A stretch of 64,000 nucleotides of DNA from positions 1 to 64,000 of the forward strand of contig RDXM01000107.1 of the NCBI GenBank assembly GCA_004292595.1, in the 5' to 3' direction. Below the pieces are notes generated by a model. The model was given only the letters and a program-made list of their open reading frames with translations. It had not been told where the DNA came from and searched no databases. Below, in pieces: positions 9,759-18,095 of the stretch (position 1 is the first letter of the stretch; each line of letters opens with the position of its first letter). A program made the position numbers and the translations under genes. The stretch is from Candidatus Kapaibacterium sp. Its GTDB lineage: Bacteria; Bacteroidota; Ignavibacteria; Kapaibacteriales; UBA4661.

Positions 9759-10529
9759 TTACCCAAAGCGTCCTGTTACATAATCTTCAGTTTCTTTTTT
9801 ACCAGGATTGGTGAAGATTTTGCGGGTTTTGTCGTATTCAATCAAATATCCCATGTAAAAGAATGCGGTATATTCGCTTACTCGCGCTGCCTGCTGCATA
9901 CTGTGTGTTACGATGACGATGGTAAACTGATTTTTCAATTCCAAAATCAATTCCTCAATTTTCGCCGTCGAAATGGGGTCGAGCGCGGAACACGGCTCGT
10001 CCATGAGCAAGATTTGCGGATTCACTGCGATTGCCCGCGCGATGCACAAACGCTGTTGTTGTCCGCCAGAAAGCCCCATCGCGGAACTCTCCATGCGGTC
10101 GCGGACTTCCTCGAAGAGAGCAGCTTTTTTCAGGCTTGATTCTACAATGTGGTCAAGTTCGGCGCGGTCGGTAATGCCATTCAAGCGCGGACCAAAGGCA
10201 ATATTTTCGTAGATAGACTTCGGGAACGGCGTGGATTTTTGAAAGACCATGCCCACGCGCTTGCGTAATTCTACTACATCCACGCTGCTATCGTAAATGT
10301 TCACTTCGTCAATCCCCAATTCCCCTGTAATGCGGATGTTCGGCACAAGGTCGTTCATGCGATTGATGGTGCGCAAGAACGTGGATTTACCGCAGCCAGA
10401 CGGACCAATAAATGCGGTTACTTCTTTTTCGTACAAGTCTATTGCGACGTTGTGCAATGCCTTTTTCGCGCCGTAATACACTGATAAATCTTGCGCTTTG
10501 ATTTTTATTTGGGGTGTTTTTTTGGACAT
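9759..10529 (-). CDS. pstB: Phosphate ABC transporter ATP-binding protein PstB
   Basis: The cytoplasmic ATPase of the high-affinity phosphate importer PstSCAB. The 256-residue product is the normal size. The Walker A motif is GPSGCGKST (about residues 38-46), the signature motif LSGGQQQRL, and Walker [13 protein letters not shown]. The spacing and the region [20 protein letters not shown] are typical of PstB rather than other importers. pstS, pstC, pstA and phoU are not adjacent: the next gene upstream on this strand is a PAP2 enzyme. The transporter genes must be elsewhere or upstream of a rearrangement. Confidence 0.95.
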   Translation of the reverse strand: MSKKTPQIKIKAQDLSVYYGAKKALHNVAIDLYEKEVTAFIGPSGCGKSTFLRTINRMNDLVPNIRITGELGIDEVNIYDSSVDVVELRKRVGMVFQKSTPFPKSIYENIAFGPRLNGITDRAELDHIVESSLKKAALFEEVRDRMESSAMGLSGGQQQRLCIARAIAVNPQILLMDEPCSALDPISTAKIEELILELKNQFTIVIVTHSMQQAARVSEYTAFFYMGYLIEYDKTRKIFTNPGKKETEDYVTGRFG

Positions 10530-10582
10530 ACCGAAAACTCGTTATTCCTGAATTGTACAAAAGATGATGGTGATGATTTTCG

Positions 10583-10621
10583 CGCTACATTTACACACTA
10601 CATTTACGCACTACATTTACG
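10583..10621. repeat. 13-bp tandem repeat, three units, over the stop codon of the PAP2 gene
   Basis: Units at 10583-10595, 10596-10608 and 10609-10621 read CRCTACATTTACR; the second and third are identical (CACTACATTTACG). The PAP2 stop codon (10617-10619) lies in the last unit, so the duplicated units carry the same TAA downstream. Confidence 0.8.
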
Positions 10622-11774
10622 CACTGACAAAGCCCCGTGAGCGCATAAAACCTTGCATTGACCGAATGCCAAGCATAAAAAGTGGTGCAAGCACAAGTCC
10701 TGCCAACACGTCCACCGCATGATGATAGCGCAAATATACGGTTGAAAGGAGAATACCCGCACAAATACTTGCGACCAGCCACCGATACCGCGAGCGAAAA
10801 CGAAATGCGCATACGATATTTACGACCGCAGCAATCGTGTGTCCACTTGGCATACAGTTGCGGTGCGCCGTCAGATGCGGAAGCGACGTGCCTGCGCCAG
10901 AGCCGTTATTGATAATCATGCGAATCGTCTCGGTAAAGAAAATGCCCGGAAGCTCAGTATTGGTGCGGGCAAAGTCGTGGACGGTAAAGCACGGACCTAT
11001 CGCCGGAAGGCAAAAATACAGCAAATATGAGCCATACAAGGCAATCATAAACTGTGCTGTGTATCTCCGAAAAACGGCATCTGATTTTGTGCGATGAAAT
11101 TCAATCCCCAAACATAAGGGAATTATGAAGAACAACAAGTAACAGGCTTGTAAAATTTCCGTAACAATCGGATGCGAATACGTATACAGCCATACCGTTG
11201 GCGACACGCCGAACAAGGTTTTATCAAGCGTGGCAAGCAACGTGTCGTAATCGTGCGGATGCACAAACGGCACGTACAACGGAGCTTGCATATACACAAT
11301 CAGCAAGGTGGGAAAGAGCAACAAACGCCGCGCTGGAGCAAGGAAACGCGGTGCATTCGCGCTTTCGAGTGGCTGAAAACGGGTGTCGTTCGCCTCGTTC
11401 ATTGCCAAAATTGACATTACCGAAATTAAGCCGAAATCCACCGCCGCAAGCGTGATTCCATGCGCTACTTGAGCAGAATACACGATGCCCAAAAGTGCGT
11501 AAAATGCCAGCATCGTCATTGTGGCAAGTTCGGCTGTGGAAAGCGAGGTTTTTAGTGCGTCGAGCGTTGTGCCAAGCCTTGTCCGTGAAAGCAAGGAAGG
11601 AAGCGGCTTTGCAGCAGAAACATCCGTTTCAGCATCGTGGCGCGTTGGGAACGATTCTCGCAATGATTGCCGGCGCATTTTGCCCGCAAGCGCACGATCG
11701 CGCCCCGTATGGTGCGGGTGCGCCTGCGAATGCGGCGATTTTTCTTGCTTCGATGTATTGCGCGATGATTTCAT
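10617..11774 (-). CDS. PAP2-family membrane phosphatase/phosphotransferase (inositol phosphorylceramide synthase-like)
   Basis: A 385-residue membrane protein with a long polar N-terminus (about 85 residues) and about six to eight hydrophobic helices. The PAP2 catalytic motifs sit at the C-terminus: CMPSGHT (motif 2) and STVYLRYHHAVDVLAG (motif 3), giving the catalytic histidines and aspartate. The order and the late position of these motifs resemble Aur1/inositol phosphotransferase-type PAP2 enzymes, which move a phospho-head-group between lipids. The substrate is not readable. It starts 49 bp after the end of the barrel gene on the same strand, so the two may be cotranscribed. Confidence 0.75.
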   Translation of the reverse strand: MKSSRNTSKQEKSPHSQAHPHHTGRDRALAGKMRRQSLRESFPTRHDAETDVSAAKPLPSLLSRTRLGTTLDALKTSLSTAELATMTMLAFYALLGIVYSAQVAHGITLAAVDFGLISVMSILAMNEANDTRFQPLESANAPRFLAPARRLLLFPTLLIVYMQAPLYVPFVHPHDYDTLLATLDKTLFGVSPTVWLYTYSHPIVTEILQACYLLFFIIPLCLGIEFHRTKSDAVFRRYTAQFMIALYGSYLLYFCLPAIGPCFTVHDFARTNTELPGIFFTETIRMIINNGSGAGTSLPHLTAHRNCMPSGHTIAAVVNIVCAFRFRSRYRWLVASICAGILLSTVYLRYHHAVDVLAGLVLAPLFMLGIRSMQGFMRSRGFVSA

Positions 11775-11822
11775 AACACGGTGAACAAATGCAGAATGAA
11801 TGCGGTTGTGGGCGTTGTTTGC

Positions 11823-12668
11823 CTACTCAAAAGTGAAAATACGAGGAAAAGAATACCGCACGCCGATACTGAACGAAACGGGCTGCACATTGTATGTACG
11901 CAAGCCTGCAAGCGGGTCTTGACCAATGATATTGTAATACGGTGGAATGCTCGTGAGCGGAAGAAACCGAACCAAACCATTGATAACAAGCCCTGCTTGC
12001 AGCACAATCGATAGTTTCTGTCCTTCGACAAACGACCATTCTGCGGGAACAATGTCCAGCAACGCCTCTAGGACTGGCTCGGCGCGTTTGCTTGGAATGG
12101 TATAGGATTTCACATCGCCTGTACTCAGTTTTGCTTCGCCCTGAACTTCAAAAACATCAACAGTGGAAGTGTACGATTGCTGTACTGGAAGCCCCGCGCG
12201 AATGAGAAAACCAACGCTCGGCAAGCCCGCCACGCGATGGAAATTCATTCCCACGCTTGCCACAAGATAGGAAAAATTGGTGGTGATTTGAAAATCAGAA
12301 ACGGGTCGTCCAGAAAAAGGGTCGCTCGAAACCGAGCGTGTTGCGTAGGGCTGATACCCAAGCGCGAGGATAAACCGCCCTTCATCGAAGCGATTGAGCG
12401 AATACGTGCCTTCCACGCCAAAAGCAGGAATGGGAGAGAAGGCAAATTCCGTTCGCGTAAGAGCGTTCAGCGTCCTATTTATGCCGCCTTGCGCCATAAC
12501 ATAAGCATTGATGCCAAGCGCACTACGCGGGATTTCTCCAGCACCGCTTATGACATCATTTACCACATCATTTACCACATCATTTGCCGCATCATTCTCT
12601 GCACGAAGACTCATTGCCGCAATGAGCAAGGAAATGCTCCACGCAAAAATATTTCTCCAAAAGCTCAT
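11823..12668 (-). CDS. Putative outer-membrane beta-barrel protein
   Basis: A 281-residue exported protein I do not recognise as a named family. The signal peptide (about residues 1-23) is followed by a short linker of four-residue repeats (NDVVNDVVND) and then alternating amphipathic strands. It ends SFSIGVRYSFPRIFTFE, with the terminal aromatic-rich strand typical of outer-membrane barrels. The linker is encoded by a 12-bp tandem repeat (12553-12600). It is followed by the PAP2 gene on the same strand. Confidence 0.6.
   Translation of the reverse strand: MSFWRNIFAWSISLLIAAMSLRAENDAANDVVNDVVNDVISGAGEIPRSALGINAYVMAQGGINRTLNALTRTEFAFSPIPAFGVEGTYSLNRFDEGRFILALGYQPYATRSVSSDPFSGRPVSDFQITTNFSYLVASVGMNFHRVAGLPSVGFLIRAGLPVQQSYTSTVDVFEVQGEAKLSTGDVKSYTIPSKRAEPVLEALLDIVPAEWSFVEGQKLSIVLQAGLVINGLVRFLPLTSIPPYYNIIGQDPLAGLRTYNVQPVSFSIGVRYSFPRIFTFE
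12553..12600. repeat. 12-bp tandem repeat, four units, inside the barrel gene
   Basis: ACATCATTTACC occurs at 12553, 12565 and (one change) 12577, with a diverged fourth unit to 12600. The period is a multiple of three, so copy-number change adds or removes four residues (Asn-Asp-Val-Val) just after the signal peptide without breaking the frame. Confidence 0.85.
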
Positions 12669-12763
12669 AAAACCTTGCTCCGATAAAATGATACTTGGTC
12701 GATTGATAAAAAAAACCTGCTATCGTACCTTTTGCCCTCTGCCCTTTTCCTTCTGCCTTTGCC

Positions 12764-13868
12764 TCAAATATCCTTGCCAAATTCCAGCAAAAAGGCTTTG
12801 ATAAGGTCGTCTAATTCGCCGTCCATGACGGAATGGACATCGGTTACTTTCATTTCCGTGCGGTGGTCGTTTACCATCGTGTACGGTTGAAAAACATACG
12901 AGCGAATCTGGCTTCCCCACTCAATTCTCTTCTTTGTTCCTTCAATCGCATCTTTGGCAGCTTGTTGTTCTTCGAGTTGCTTTTGATACAAGCGCGATTT
13001 GAGCATTTTCATTGCCCGCTCGCGGTTCTGAAATTGTGAGCGTTCTTGCTGACACGCCACCACAATTCCTGTGGGAATATGCCGCAAACGCACCGCCGTT
13101 TCTACCTTGTTCACATTCTGACCGCCTTTGCCGCCAGAGCGAAACGTGTCCATTTCCACATCGGCGGGATTCACTTCGATTTCAATATTATCATCAATTT
13201 CAGGATACACAAACACCGATGCAAACGAGGTTTGACGCTTGCCCTGAGCATTGAACGGAGAAATGCGCACCAGGCGATGCACGCCATTTTCTGCCTTCAT
13301 GTAGCCGTATGCCGACGCGCCTTGAATCTCCAGCGTTACTGATTTTATGCCTGCTACGTCGCCTTCGACCTCTTCCGCCAAGTAAATCGTGTAACCGCGC
13401 CTCTCCGCCCACCGCATATACATTCGCATCAGCATTTGCGACCAGTCCTGCGCTTCGGTGCCGCCCGCGCCCGCATTGATGGTGAGAATAGCATTGCGCG
13501 AATCATCGGGACCGGAAAGAATATTTTTCAATTCCAGAGTATTGACTAAATCTTGCGCACGGGCAATTTCGCCCAGTACGTCAGCTTCCATGCTGCTATC
13601 GTCCATTTCTTCGGCAAGCTGAATCATTGTTGCAGCGTCATCCACCGCTTTTTGCGCGTTCACGCAGCCGTCGATCCATTCTTTCAGCGTAGCGATGTGC
13701 TGCATGGTTTTACGCGCTTCTTCGGCATTATCCCAAAACTTCGGTGCTTCCGATTCCGATTCCAAACGCTTCATTTCATCAATCTTGGAATCGAGGTCAA
13801 AGAAACCTCCGCAGGTTGTCGTTGCGTTCACGGAGATCTACGAGCGAGTTTTTTTGCGGTTCAAACAT
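12764..13868 (-). CDS. prfB: Peptide chain release factor 2, with programmed +1 frameshift
   Basis: Recognises UGA and UAA stop codons and releases the finished peptide on the ribosome. The gene must be read in two frames. ATG at 13868 opens 23 codons (beginning [15 protein letters not shown]) that end CTT-TGA. Skipping one base continues as GACCTCGATTCC (Asp-Leu-Asp-Ser) through 344 more codons, for a 367-residue product of normal length. The GGQ motif ([10 protein letters not shown]) and the RF2 body are intact. Upstream in-frame starts in the downstream frame, such as 13831, would lose the true N-terminus. The gene stands alone on its strand. Confidence 0.95.
13796..13812 (-). promoter_or_regulatory. 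Programmed +1 frameshift site of prfB
   Basis: On the coding strand the site reads GCGGAGG-TTT-CTT-TGA-C: an internal Shine-Dalgarno sequence, a three-base spacer, the slippery CTT and an in-frame UGA. The geometry equals that known from Escherichia coli prfB. It gives autoregulation: low RF2 slows UGA decoding and favours the shift to GAC. Confidence 0.95.
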
Positions 13869-13940
13869 GGTTTTCCGATATAAAATTTGGTAAAAAATGC
13901 GTAATATTCCTAGACACAGTACACGACAAAATTCCTTCAA

Positions 13941-14017
13941 TAGTGGCACAGACATTCTTGTCTGTGAGTGTTAGTGCGGGATTCAGCCAGAACACAGACA
14001 AGAATGTCTGTGCCACT
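13941..14017. repeat. Family B palindromic element, copy 1
   Basis: The module TAGTGGCACAGACATTC (13941 on) and its inverted copy ending at about 14017 flank a 25-bp centre. Each module folds on itself (CACAGACA-TTCT-TGTCTGTG), and the whole folds into one long stem. The 12-bp direct repeat ATTCCTAGACAC lies on both sides (13906-13917 and 14064-14075). It sits between the divergent prfB and the exported-protein gene. Other copies are at 17943 and 48491. Confidence 0.85.
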
Positions 14018-14176
14018 GAAGCCTGATTTAACCTGCTGTTTAGAGACTTTCTTGTGTACCAAAATTCCTAGACACTCTTCCGTGAAAATACCGACAACAT
14101 CAAGCGTGTACCGATGCTACTGCCAGATTTTTTCATCACGAAAAGCCACAAATTTACACATTTTTCAGAAAATTCT

Positions 14177-14980
14177 ATGATGCGCCGTGCAATTCTTTTT
14201 CAACGAACAAGCATCTATGCGGCTTGTGCGACAGCAATAGCAATGATGCTCTTGTTTCAATCATTGTCACCATCATCGCTTCAAGCGCAAATCAGCGCGG
14301 GTGAGCAAGCAGTGGTCGAGTCGCGCTACATTGTGGATATGCCCACGGCGGGCGTACTTGCGCGGGCGAAGTTCAGCGTGGATGGGTATTTGTTCGGCGA
14401 TAGCGGCGCAATGTTGGAATTTAATGCCTCGCCATTTACGAATCTGATGCTCGGCTTGAGTTTTGGAGGTTCTGGCTTCTTGGGCAATGGCGGAGTGAGT
14501 ATTCAAGCACTTCCGGGCTTCCACGCACGTTTTCGCTTCTTTGATGAAACGCTGACCGTGCCAGCCATCACGCTTGGCTTGAGCACGCAGGGACGCGGAG
14601 CATTTGGCGGCGGACGTTTTGAAACGCAATCGCCTGGAATTTTTATTGCCGCAAGCAAGAATTTCTCTTTTTTAGGCGCGTTTGCTCTGCACGGCGGGAT
14701 TTGCTATTCGCTCGAACAACAAGGAACAGAGCGGCTTCCAAATGCGTACATTGGTTTTGAAAAAACAATCGGCTCTATCGTAACGCTCACCGCCGAATAC
14801 AATCCGTGCATAGACGACGCGCCAATGCGCCTGCGCGGGGGCTTGCTGAATTTGGGATTGCGCATCGGCACAGGGCGCGGCTTTACGGTCGAGCTGCAAG
14901 CACGCGATATTTTTCGTCATTTGCGCGGTGCAACGCTGCCGTATCGCCTTGTGCGCGTGGAGTTTGTCGGGGCGTTTTGA
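14177..14980 (+). CDS. Exported protein of unknown function, probably membrane barrel
   Basis: A 267-residue protein with a signal peptide (MMRRAILFQR..., ending about SLQAQ, residue 35). The rest is rich in glycine and aromatic residues in alternating strands (for example LMLGLSFGGSGFLGNGGVS), ends VRVEFVGAF, and has the look of an outer-membrane barrel. I do not recognise a named family. The tandem ATGs at 14177 and 14180 are the likely starts; the reading to 14114 lacks a sensible signal. No partner gene is evident; the next gene is about 290 bp away. Confidence 0.6.
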   Translation: MMRRAILFQRTSIYAACATAIAMMLLFQSLSPSSLQAQISAGEQAVVESRYIVDMPTAGVLARAKFSVDGYLFGDSGAMLEFNASPFTNLMLGLSFGGSGFLGNGGVSIQALPGFHARFRFFDETLTVPAITLGLSTQGRGAFGGGRFETQSPGIFIAASKNFSFLGAFALHGGICYSLEQQGTERLPNAYIGFEKTIGSIVTLTAEYNPCIDDAPMRLRGGLLNLGLRIGTGRGFTVELQARDIFRHLRGATLPYRLVRVEFVGAF

Positions 14981-15114
14981 GAAGCATTCTGAGAAAAACT
15001 ACTCGCTTGACGTATTTGCCCAAAACAACACTGAGCAACACTTTGAGAAAACGACCTTTTTTCATGCGTTTGCGCTCACTCTCATTATGTTCATGGTTCG
15101 CTAGGTGCGACATT

Positions 15115-15126
15115 TTTTGTATCTTG
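15115..15126 (+). promoter_or_regulatory. Promoter-like box TTTTGTATCTTG
   Basis: The same 12-mer occurs at 27147-27158, and with one change at 36215-36226, in each case about 100-150 bp upstream of a start codon. TATCTTG resembles the Bacteroidota -7 box. Here it lies 148 bp before the exported protein at 15274, in a gap of 293 bp that otherwise shows nothing. Confidence 0.35.
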
Positions 15127-15273
15127 GAGTTTTACGAAACAAAAAACTCTCCACAGTAGAAACAATCAGGCTTTAATGGCTTGAGACTTTTTGTCTGTGT
15201 TCGTGTTTGTTGAACCATTTTTCCACCGTACCACGGCTTTATTTCTTTTTTGCCGTCCTTTTCGGAGTATTGA

Positions 15274-16101
15274 ATGAGCATTCGCACATTGCCAACCCCT
15301 TTTTTTCGCCCGTTCTCGCACCCTTTTTTTTCGTTTGTCGTGCTTGTTTCCTACGTTCTTGCGCCGAGTCTTTTTGCACAAAAAGCAGAGAAACAAATTG
15401 CGCGTGTTTTGCAGCAAACCATTACAGCATCGCAGCTTGAGCCAGACGATAAAATTAAAGCGCAAGCAAAAGCAGAGCTTAAAAAAGACTATCCGAAATG
15501 GCTAACGCAAATTCGCTACGTGAAACTCGCTTCGATGGTCTGGGAGCCGCTCCAACAGAAGTTTATGAAGGAAAAAGGCATTACGGTCGCGCCCAGCGAA
15601 GTAACGTCGTTTTTTGAGTACGCAAAGAAAGCCCGCGAATTACAAAAAGGACAATTCCAACAAGCCTTGCAAAAACTGAATGCTGATATGGCGGCGGGAA
15701 AAGTGCCGCCCGCCCAAAAAGCCGAAGCCGACGCAATGAAGAAAAACTTACAAAATGCGCTCGAACAGCTTGGCAAGCCGCTCCCAGAGCCGTCGGCACA
15801 AGAAAAAGAATTTGCGAGCCGCACCATTCAAGTCTGGAAATTCGACCAAGCCTTGTACAAGCAATTTGGCGGCGCAGTGGTGATGAAACAATCAAACCCG
15901 ATGGAGCCTATCGGCGCGTACAAAAAATACCTTGAAGACCGCGAAAAAGCGAAGAATTTTGAAGTAATTGATGCTGAATACAAAAAGAATTTCTGGCAAA
16001 TGTTCGATGTTCCCAAGCAAGCTCCCGTCGTGCCACCGAATAAGGTAGATTACAGCAAACCTTGGTGGGTGCTGATGGTTGAGGCAGGACAGAAAAAGTA
16101 A
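15274..16101 (+). CDS. Exported helical protein of unknown function
   Basis: A 275-residue protein with a signal peptide (about residues 1-35, ending SLFAQ). The mature part is charged, Lys/Gln/Ala-rich and mainly helical (KQIARVLQQT, KAQAKAELKKDY, QFQQALQKLNAD), ending in a Trp-containing tail (SKPWWVLMVEAG). It loosely recalls periplasmic chaperone or SurA N-terminal helices, but there is no rotamase domain and I would not assign a function. acpS follows 80 bp later on the same strand. Confidence 0.6.
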   Translation: MSIRTLPTPFFRPFSHPFFSFVVLVSYVLAPSLFAQKAEKQIARVLQQTITASQLEPDDKIKAQAKAELKKDYPKWLTQIRYVKLASMVWEPLQQKFMKEKGITVAPSEVTSFFEYAKKARELQKGQFQQALQKLNADMAAGKVPPAQKAEADAMKKNLQNALEQLGKPLPEPSAQEKEFASRTIQVWKFDQALYKQFGGAVVMKQSNPMEPIGAYKKYLEDREKAKNFEVIDAEYKKNFWQMFDVPKQAPVVPPNKVDYSKPWWVLMVEAGQKK

Positions 16102-16136
16102 ATGAGCTTTTGAGCAAGTATTTATGCGGCTTGCAG

Positions 16137-16157
16137 ACTTCATACTTCATACTTCAT
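16137..16157. repeat. 7-bp tandem repeat ahead of acpS
   Basis: ACTTCAT is repeated three times without a gap (16137-16157), 24 bp before the acpS start codon. Confidence 0.75.
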
Positions 16158-16180
16158 TATTCAACCATCCTCCTTTCTTT

Positions 16181-16600
16181 ATGATTATCGGTATTGGAAC
16201 AGATATTGTGCTGGTAGCCCGCATCAATGAAGCAGTTGAGAAGTATGGCGAACGCTTCTTGCGCCGCATTTTTACGCATGGCGAGCGCGAATATTGCGAA
16301 GCGCAAAAGAACAAATCCCAGCACTACGCCGCTCGCTTCGCGGCGAAAGAAGCCTTTAGCAAAGCCATCGGAACGGGGATTGCGGGCGATACGGTCTGGA
16401 CGCACATTGAAGTCGTCAAACACCAGCGAAGCGGAGAACCGTTTCTGCGCTTACATGAGAAATTGCAGGAACGCTACGGTACGTGCCGCGTTTTGGTGTC
16501 GCTCTCGCACACAAGCGAAAGCGCGATTGCGATGGTCGCTGTGGAAACCACGCCCGACACACCGCCAGAACTCGCGCAAAAGCTGACGCGAAGCGTGTAA
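16181..16600 (+). CDS. acpS: Holo-[acyl-carrier-protein] synthase
   Basis: Transfers 4'-phosphopantetheine from CoA to a serine of acyl carrier protein, activating it for fatty acid synthesis. The 139-residue product has both motifs: GIGTDIV near the N-terminus with the magnesium-binding Asp, and FAAKEAFSKAIGTGI (about residues 51-65), followed by VSLSHTSE. ATG 16181 starts exactly at the conserved MIIGIGTD; upstream codons in the frame come from the tandem repeat region. It is followed 58 bp later by argD. Confidence 0.95.
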   Translation: MIIGIGTDIVLVARINEAVEKYGERFLRRIFTHGEREYCEAQKNKSQHYAARFAAKEAFSKAIGTGIAGDTVWTHIEVVKHQRSGEPFLRLHEKLQERYGTCRVLVSLSHTSESAIAMVAVETTPDTPPELAQKLTRSV

Positions 16601-16658
16601 GTTCTTCGCAACTCACTGTAAAAAACTTTGTCTATTCTCACATTCCATTCTGAAAACC

Positions 16659-17855
16659 ATGAGCGTACAAAGCAGCGCATCCTTGATTGAACGCGAGCAA
16701 CAATCACTGTTTCAGGTGTATCGCCGTTTGCCGATAGCCGTTCAACACGCATCCAAATGCCGTATTATCGACGTTGAGGGGAATGAGTATTTGGACTTCC
16801 TGAGCGGCATTGCCGTTTCCGCGCTCGGCTACGGTCATCCGCGCCTTGTGGATGCGATTACCCGCCAAGCACAAGCATTCATGCACCTTTCCAACGTTTT
16901 TTATCAAGAGCCACAAATTGAAATGGCGGAGTTGTTGCTGCAACGCACAGGCTACTCGCGCGTGTTTTTCTCCAATTCTGGCACCGAAGCGATGGAAGGC
17001 GCATTAAAGCTGGCGCGGAAGTGGGGAACGCTGAACAACAAAACCGAAATTTTTGCTTTCACGGGCGGCTTCCACGGGCGCAGCTACGGTGCGCTTTCGG
17101 TCATGGACAAGCCCTTGTACAAAAGCGGCATGGGACCGTTTCTGCCAAACACGCACATCCTTCCCTTCAATAACAGCATTGCTCTCCGAAATGCCGTGAA
17201 CGAAAGCACCTGCGCGGTTGTGCTGGAATTTTTGCAAGGCGAAGGCGGCATTGTTTTCGCCGAGCCAGATTTTGTAAACACCATGCTCGAATTGCAGGAA
17301 AAATACGATTTTCTCATCATTGCCGACGAGGTGCAAGCAGGCGCGGGACGCACGGGCAAGTTTTTCGGCTTCGACCACTTCATGGTAAAGCCTGACATTG
17401 TAACAATGGCAAAAGGTATTGGCGGAGGCTTGCCGCTTGGCGCGATTCTTGGTACAAAGCGCGTAGAAGCGGTCTGGGAGAAGGGAAATCACGGCACGAC
17501 CTTTGGCGGAAATCCCGTTGCGTGTGCGGCGGGAATTGTGGTGATGAAAGAGCTTGCGGGTGGCGTACAGCAAAATGCCCACGACGTAGGCTGTTACTTG
17601 CGCGAGAACCTTTCCGTCTTGCAGCAAAATTTCCCCGATATTGTCCAAGAAGTGCGTGGTTGCGGGCTGATGGCGGGTTTGAAGCTCTCCACGTCTGCTA
17701 CGCCGCTTGTGGAAGCATTGCTCAAACGCCGCGTCATTGCTAATGCGACCGCCGAAACGGTGATTCGCCTTTTGCCGCCACTTATCGCCACGCGCAAAGA
17801 TGTGGATGAATTTACCGCCGCCATGCAGGATTGCTTGAAGGCGCATCGGGGCTGA
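16659..17855 (+). CDS. argD: Acetylornithine/succinyldiaminopimelate-type aminotransferase
   Basis: A 398-residue class III PLP aminotransferase. Visible motifs are the phosphate-binding NSGTEAMEGALKLAR, the FHGRSYG loop, the Asp of IIADEVQAGAGRTGKFF and the Schiff-base lysine in TMAKGIGGGLPLGA. The length and the GNHGTTFGGNPVACAA stretch fit ArgD, which converts N-acetylglutamate semialdehyde to acetylornithine. Related ornithine or GABA aminotransferases cannot be excluded, since no other arginine gene is adjacent. Confidence 0.88.
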   Translation: MSVQSSASLIEREQQSLFQVYRRLPIAVQHASKCRIIDVEGNEYLDFLSGIAVSALGYGHPRLVDAITRQAQAFMHLSNVFYQEPQIEMAELLLQRTGYSRVFFSNSGTEAMEGALKLARKWGTLNNKTEIFAFTGGFHGRSYGALSVMDKPLYKSGMGPFLPNTHILPFNNSIALRNAVNESTCAVVLEFLQGEGGIVFAEPDFVNTMLELQEKYDFLIIADEVQAGAGRTGKFFGFDHFMVKPDIVTMAKGIGGGLPLGAILGTKRVEAVWEKGNHGTTFGGNPVACAAGIVVMKELAGGVQQNAHDVGCYLRENLSVLQQNFPDIVQEVRGCGLMAGLKLSTSATPLVEALLKRRVIANATAETVIRLLPPLIATRKDVDEFTAAMQDCLKAHRG

Positions 17856-17942
17856 AGAGAAGGATGAAATCTGAAGTTTGAAGGTTGAAGTTCTTGCTTG
17901 GATGCATCTGGAAATACAGATTGATACAAGTAAAAAAACACT

Positions 17943-18020
17943 TAGTGGCACAGACATTCTTGTCTGTGTTCCTCCTAAATCCCGCACGAAAACTCACAGA
18001 CAGGAATGTCTGTGCCACTA
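17943..18020. repeat. Family B palindromic element, copy 2
   Basis: TAGTGGCACAGACATTC at 17943 and its inverted counterpart ending CCACTA at 18020 enclose a short centre. The ATG in its right arm creates a false in-frame start (reading MSVPL) ahead of the amidohydrolase gene. Confidence 0.88.
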
Positions 18021-18095
18021 TTTGAAGAGCAAAACCAAGTAATCTGTTCTAAATACTTTGCGTCATTTTCTCGCACTTTTCACGAAGCAAATTTT

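Noticed and set aside
13797-13802. The in-frame TGA in prfB as a sequencing error or pseudogene
   Set aside because: The context (internal Shine-Dalgarno, CTT-TGA-C and exact spacing) is the known RF2 frameshift site.
13553-14026. 157-residue plus-strand frame ending in the family B element
   Set aside because: It is antisense to prfB and then runs into a palindromic repeat; no support as a gene.
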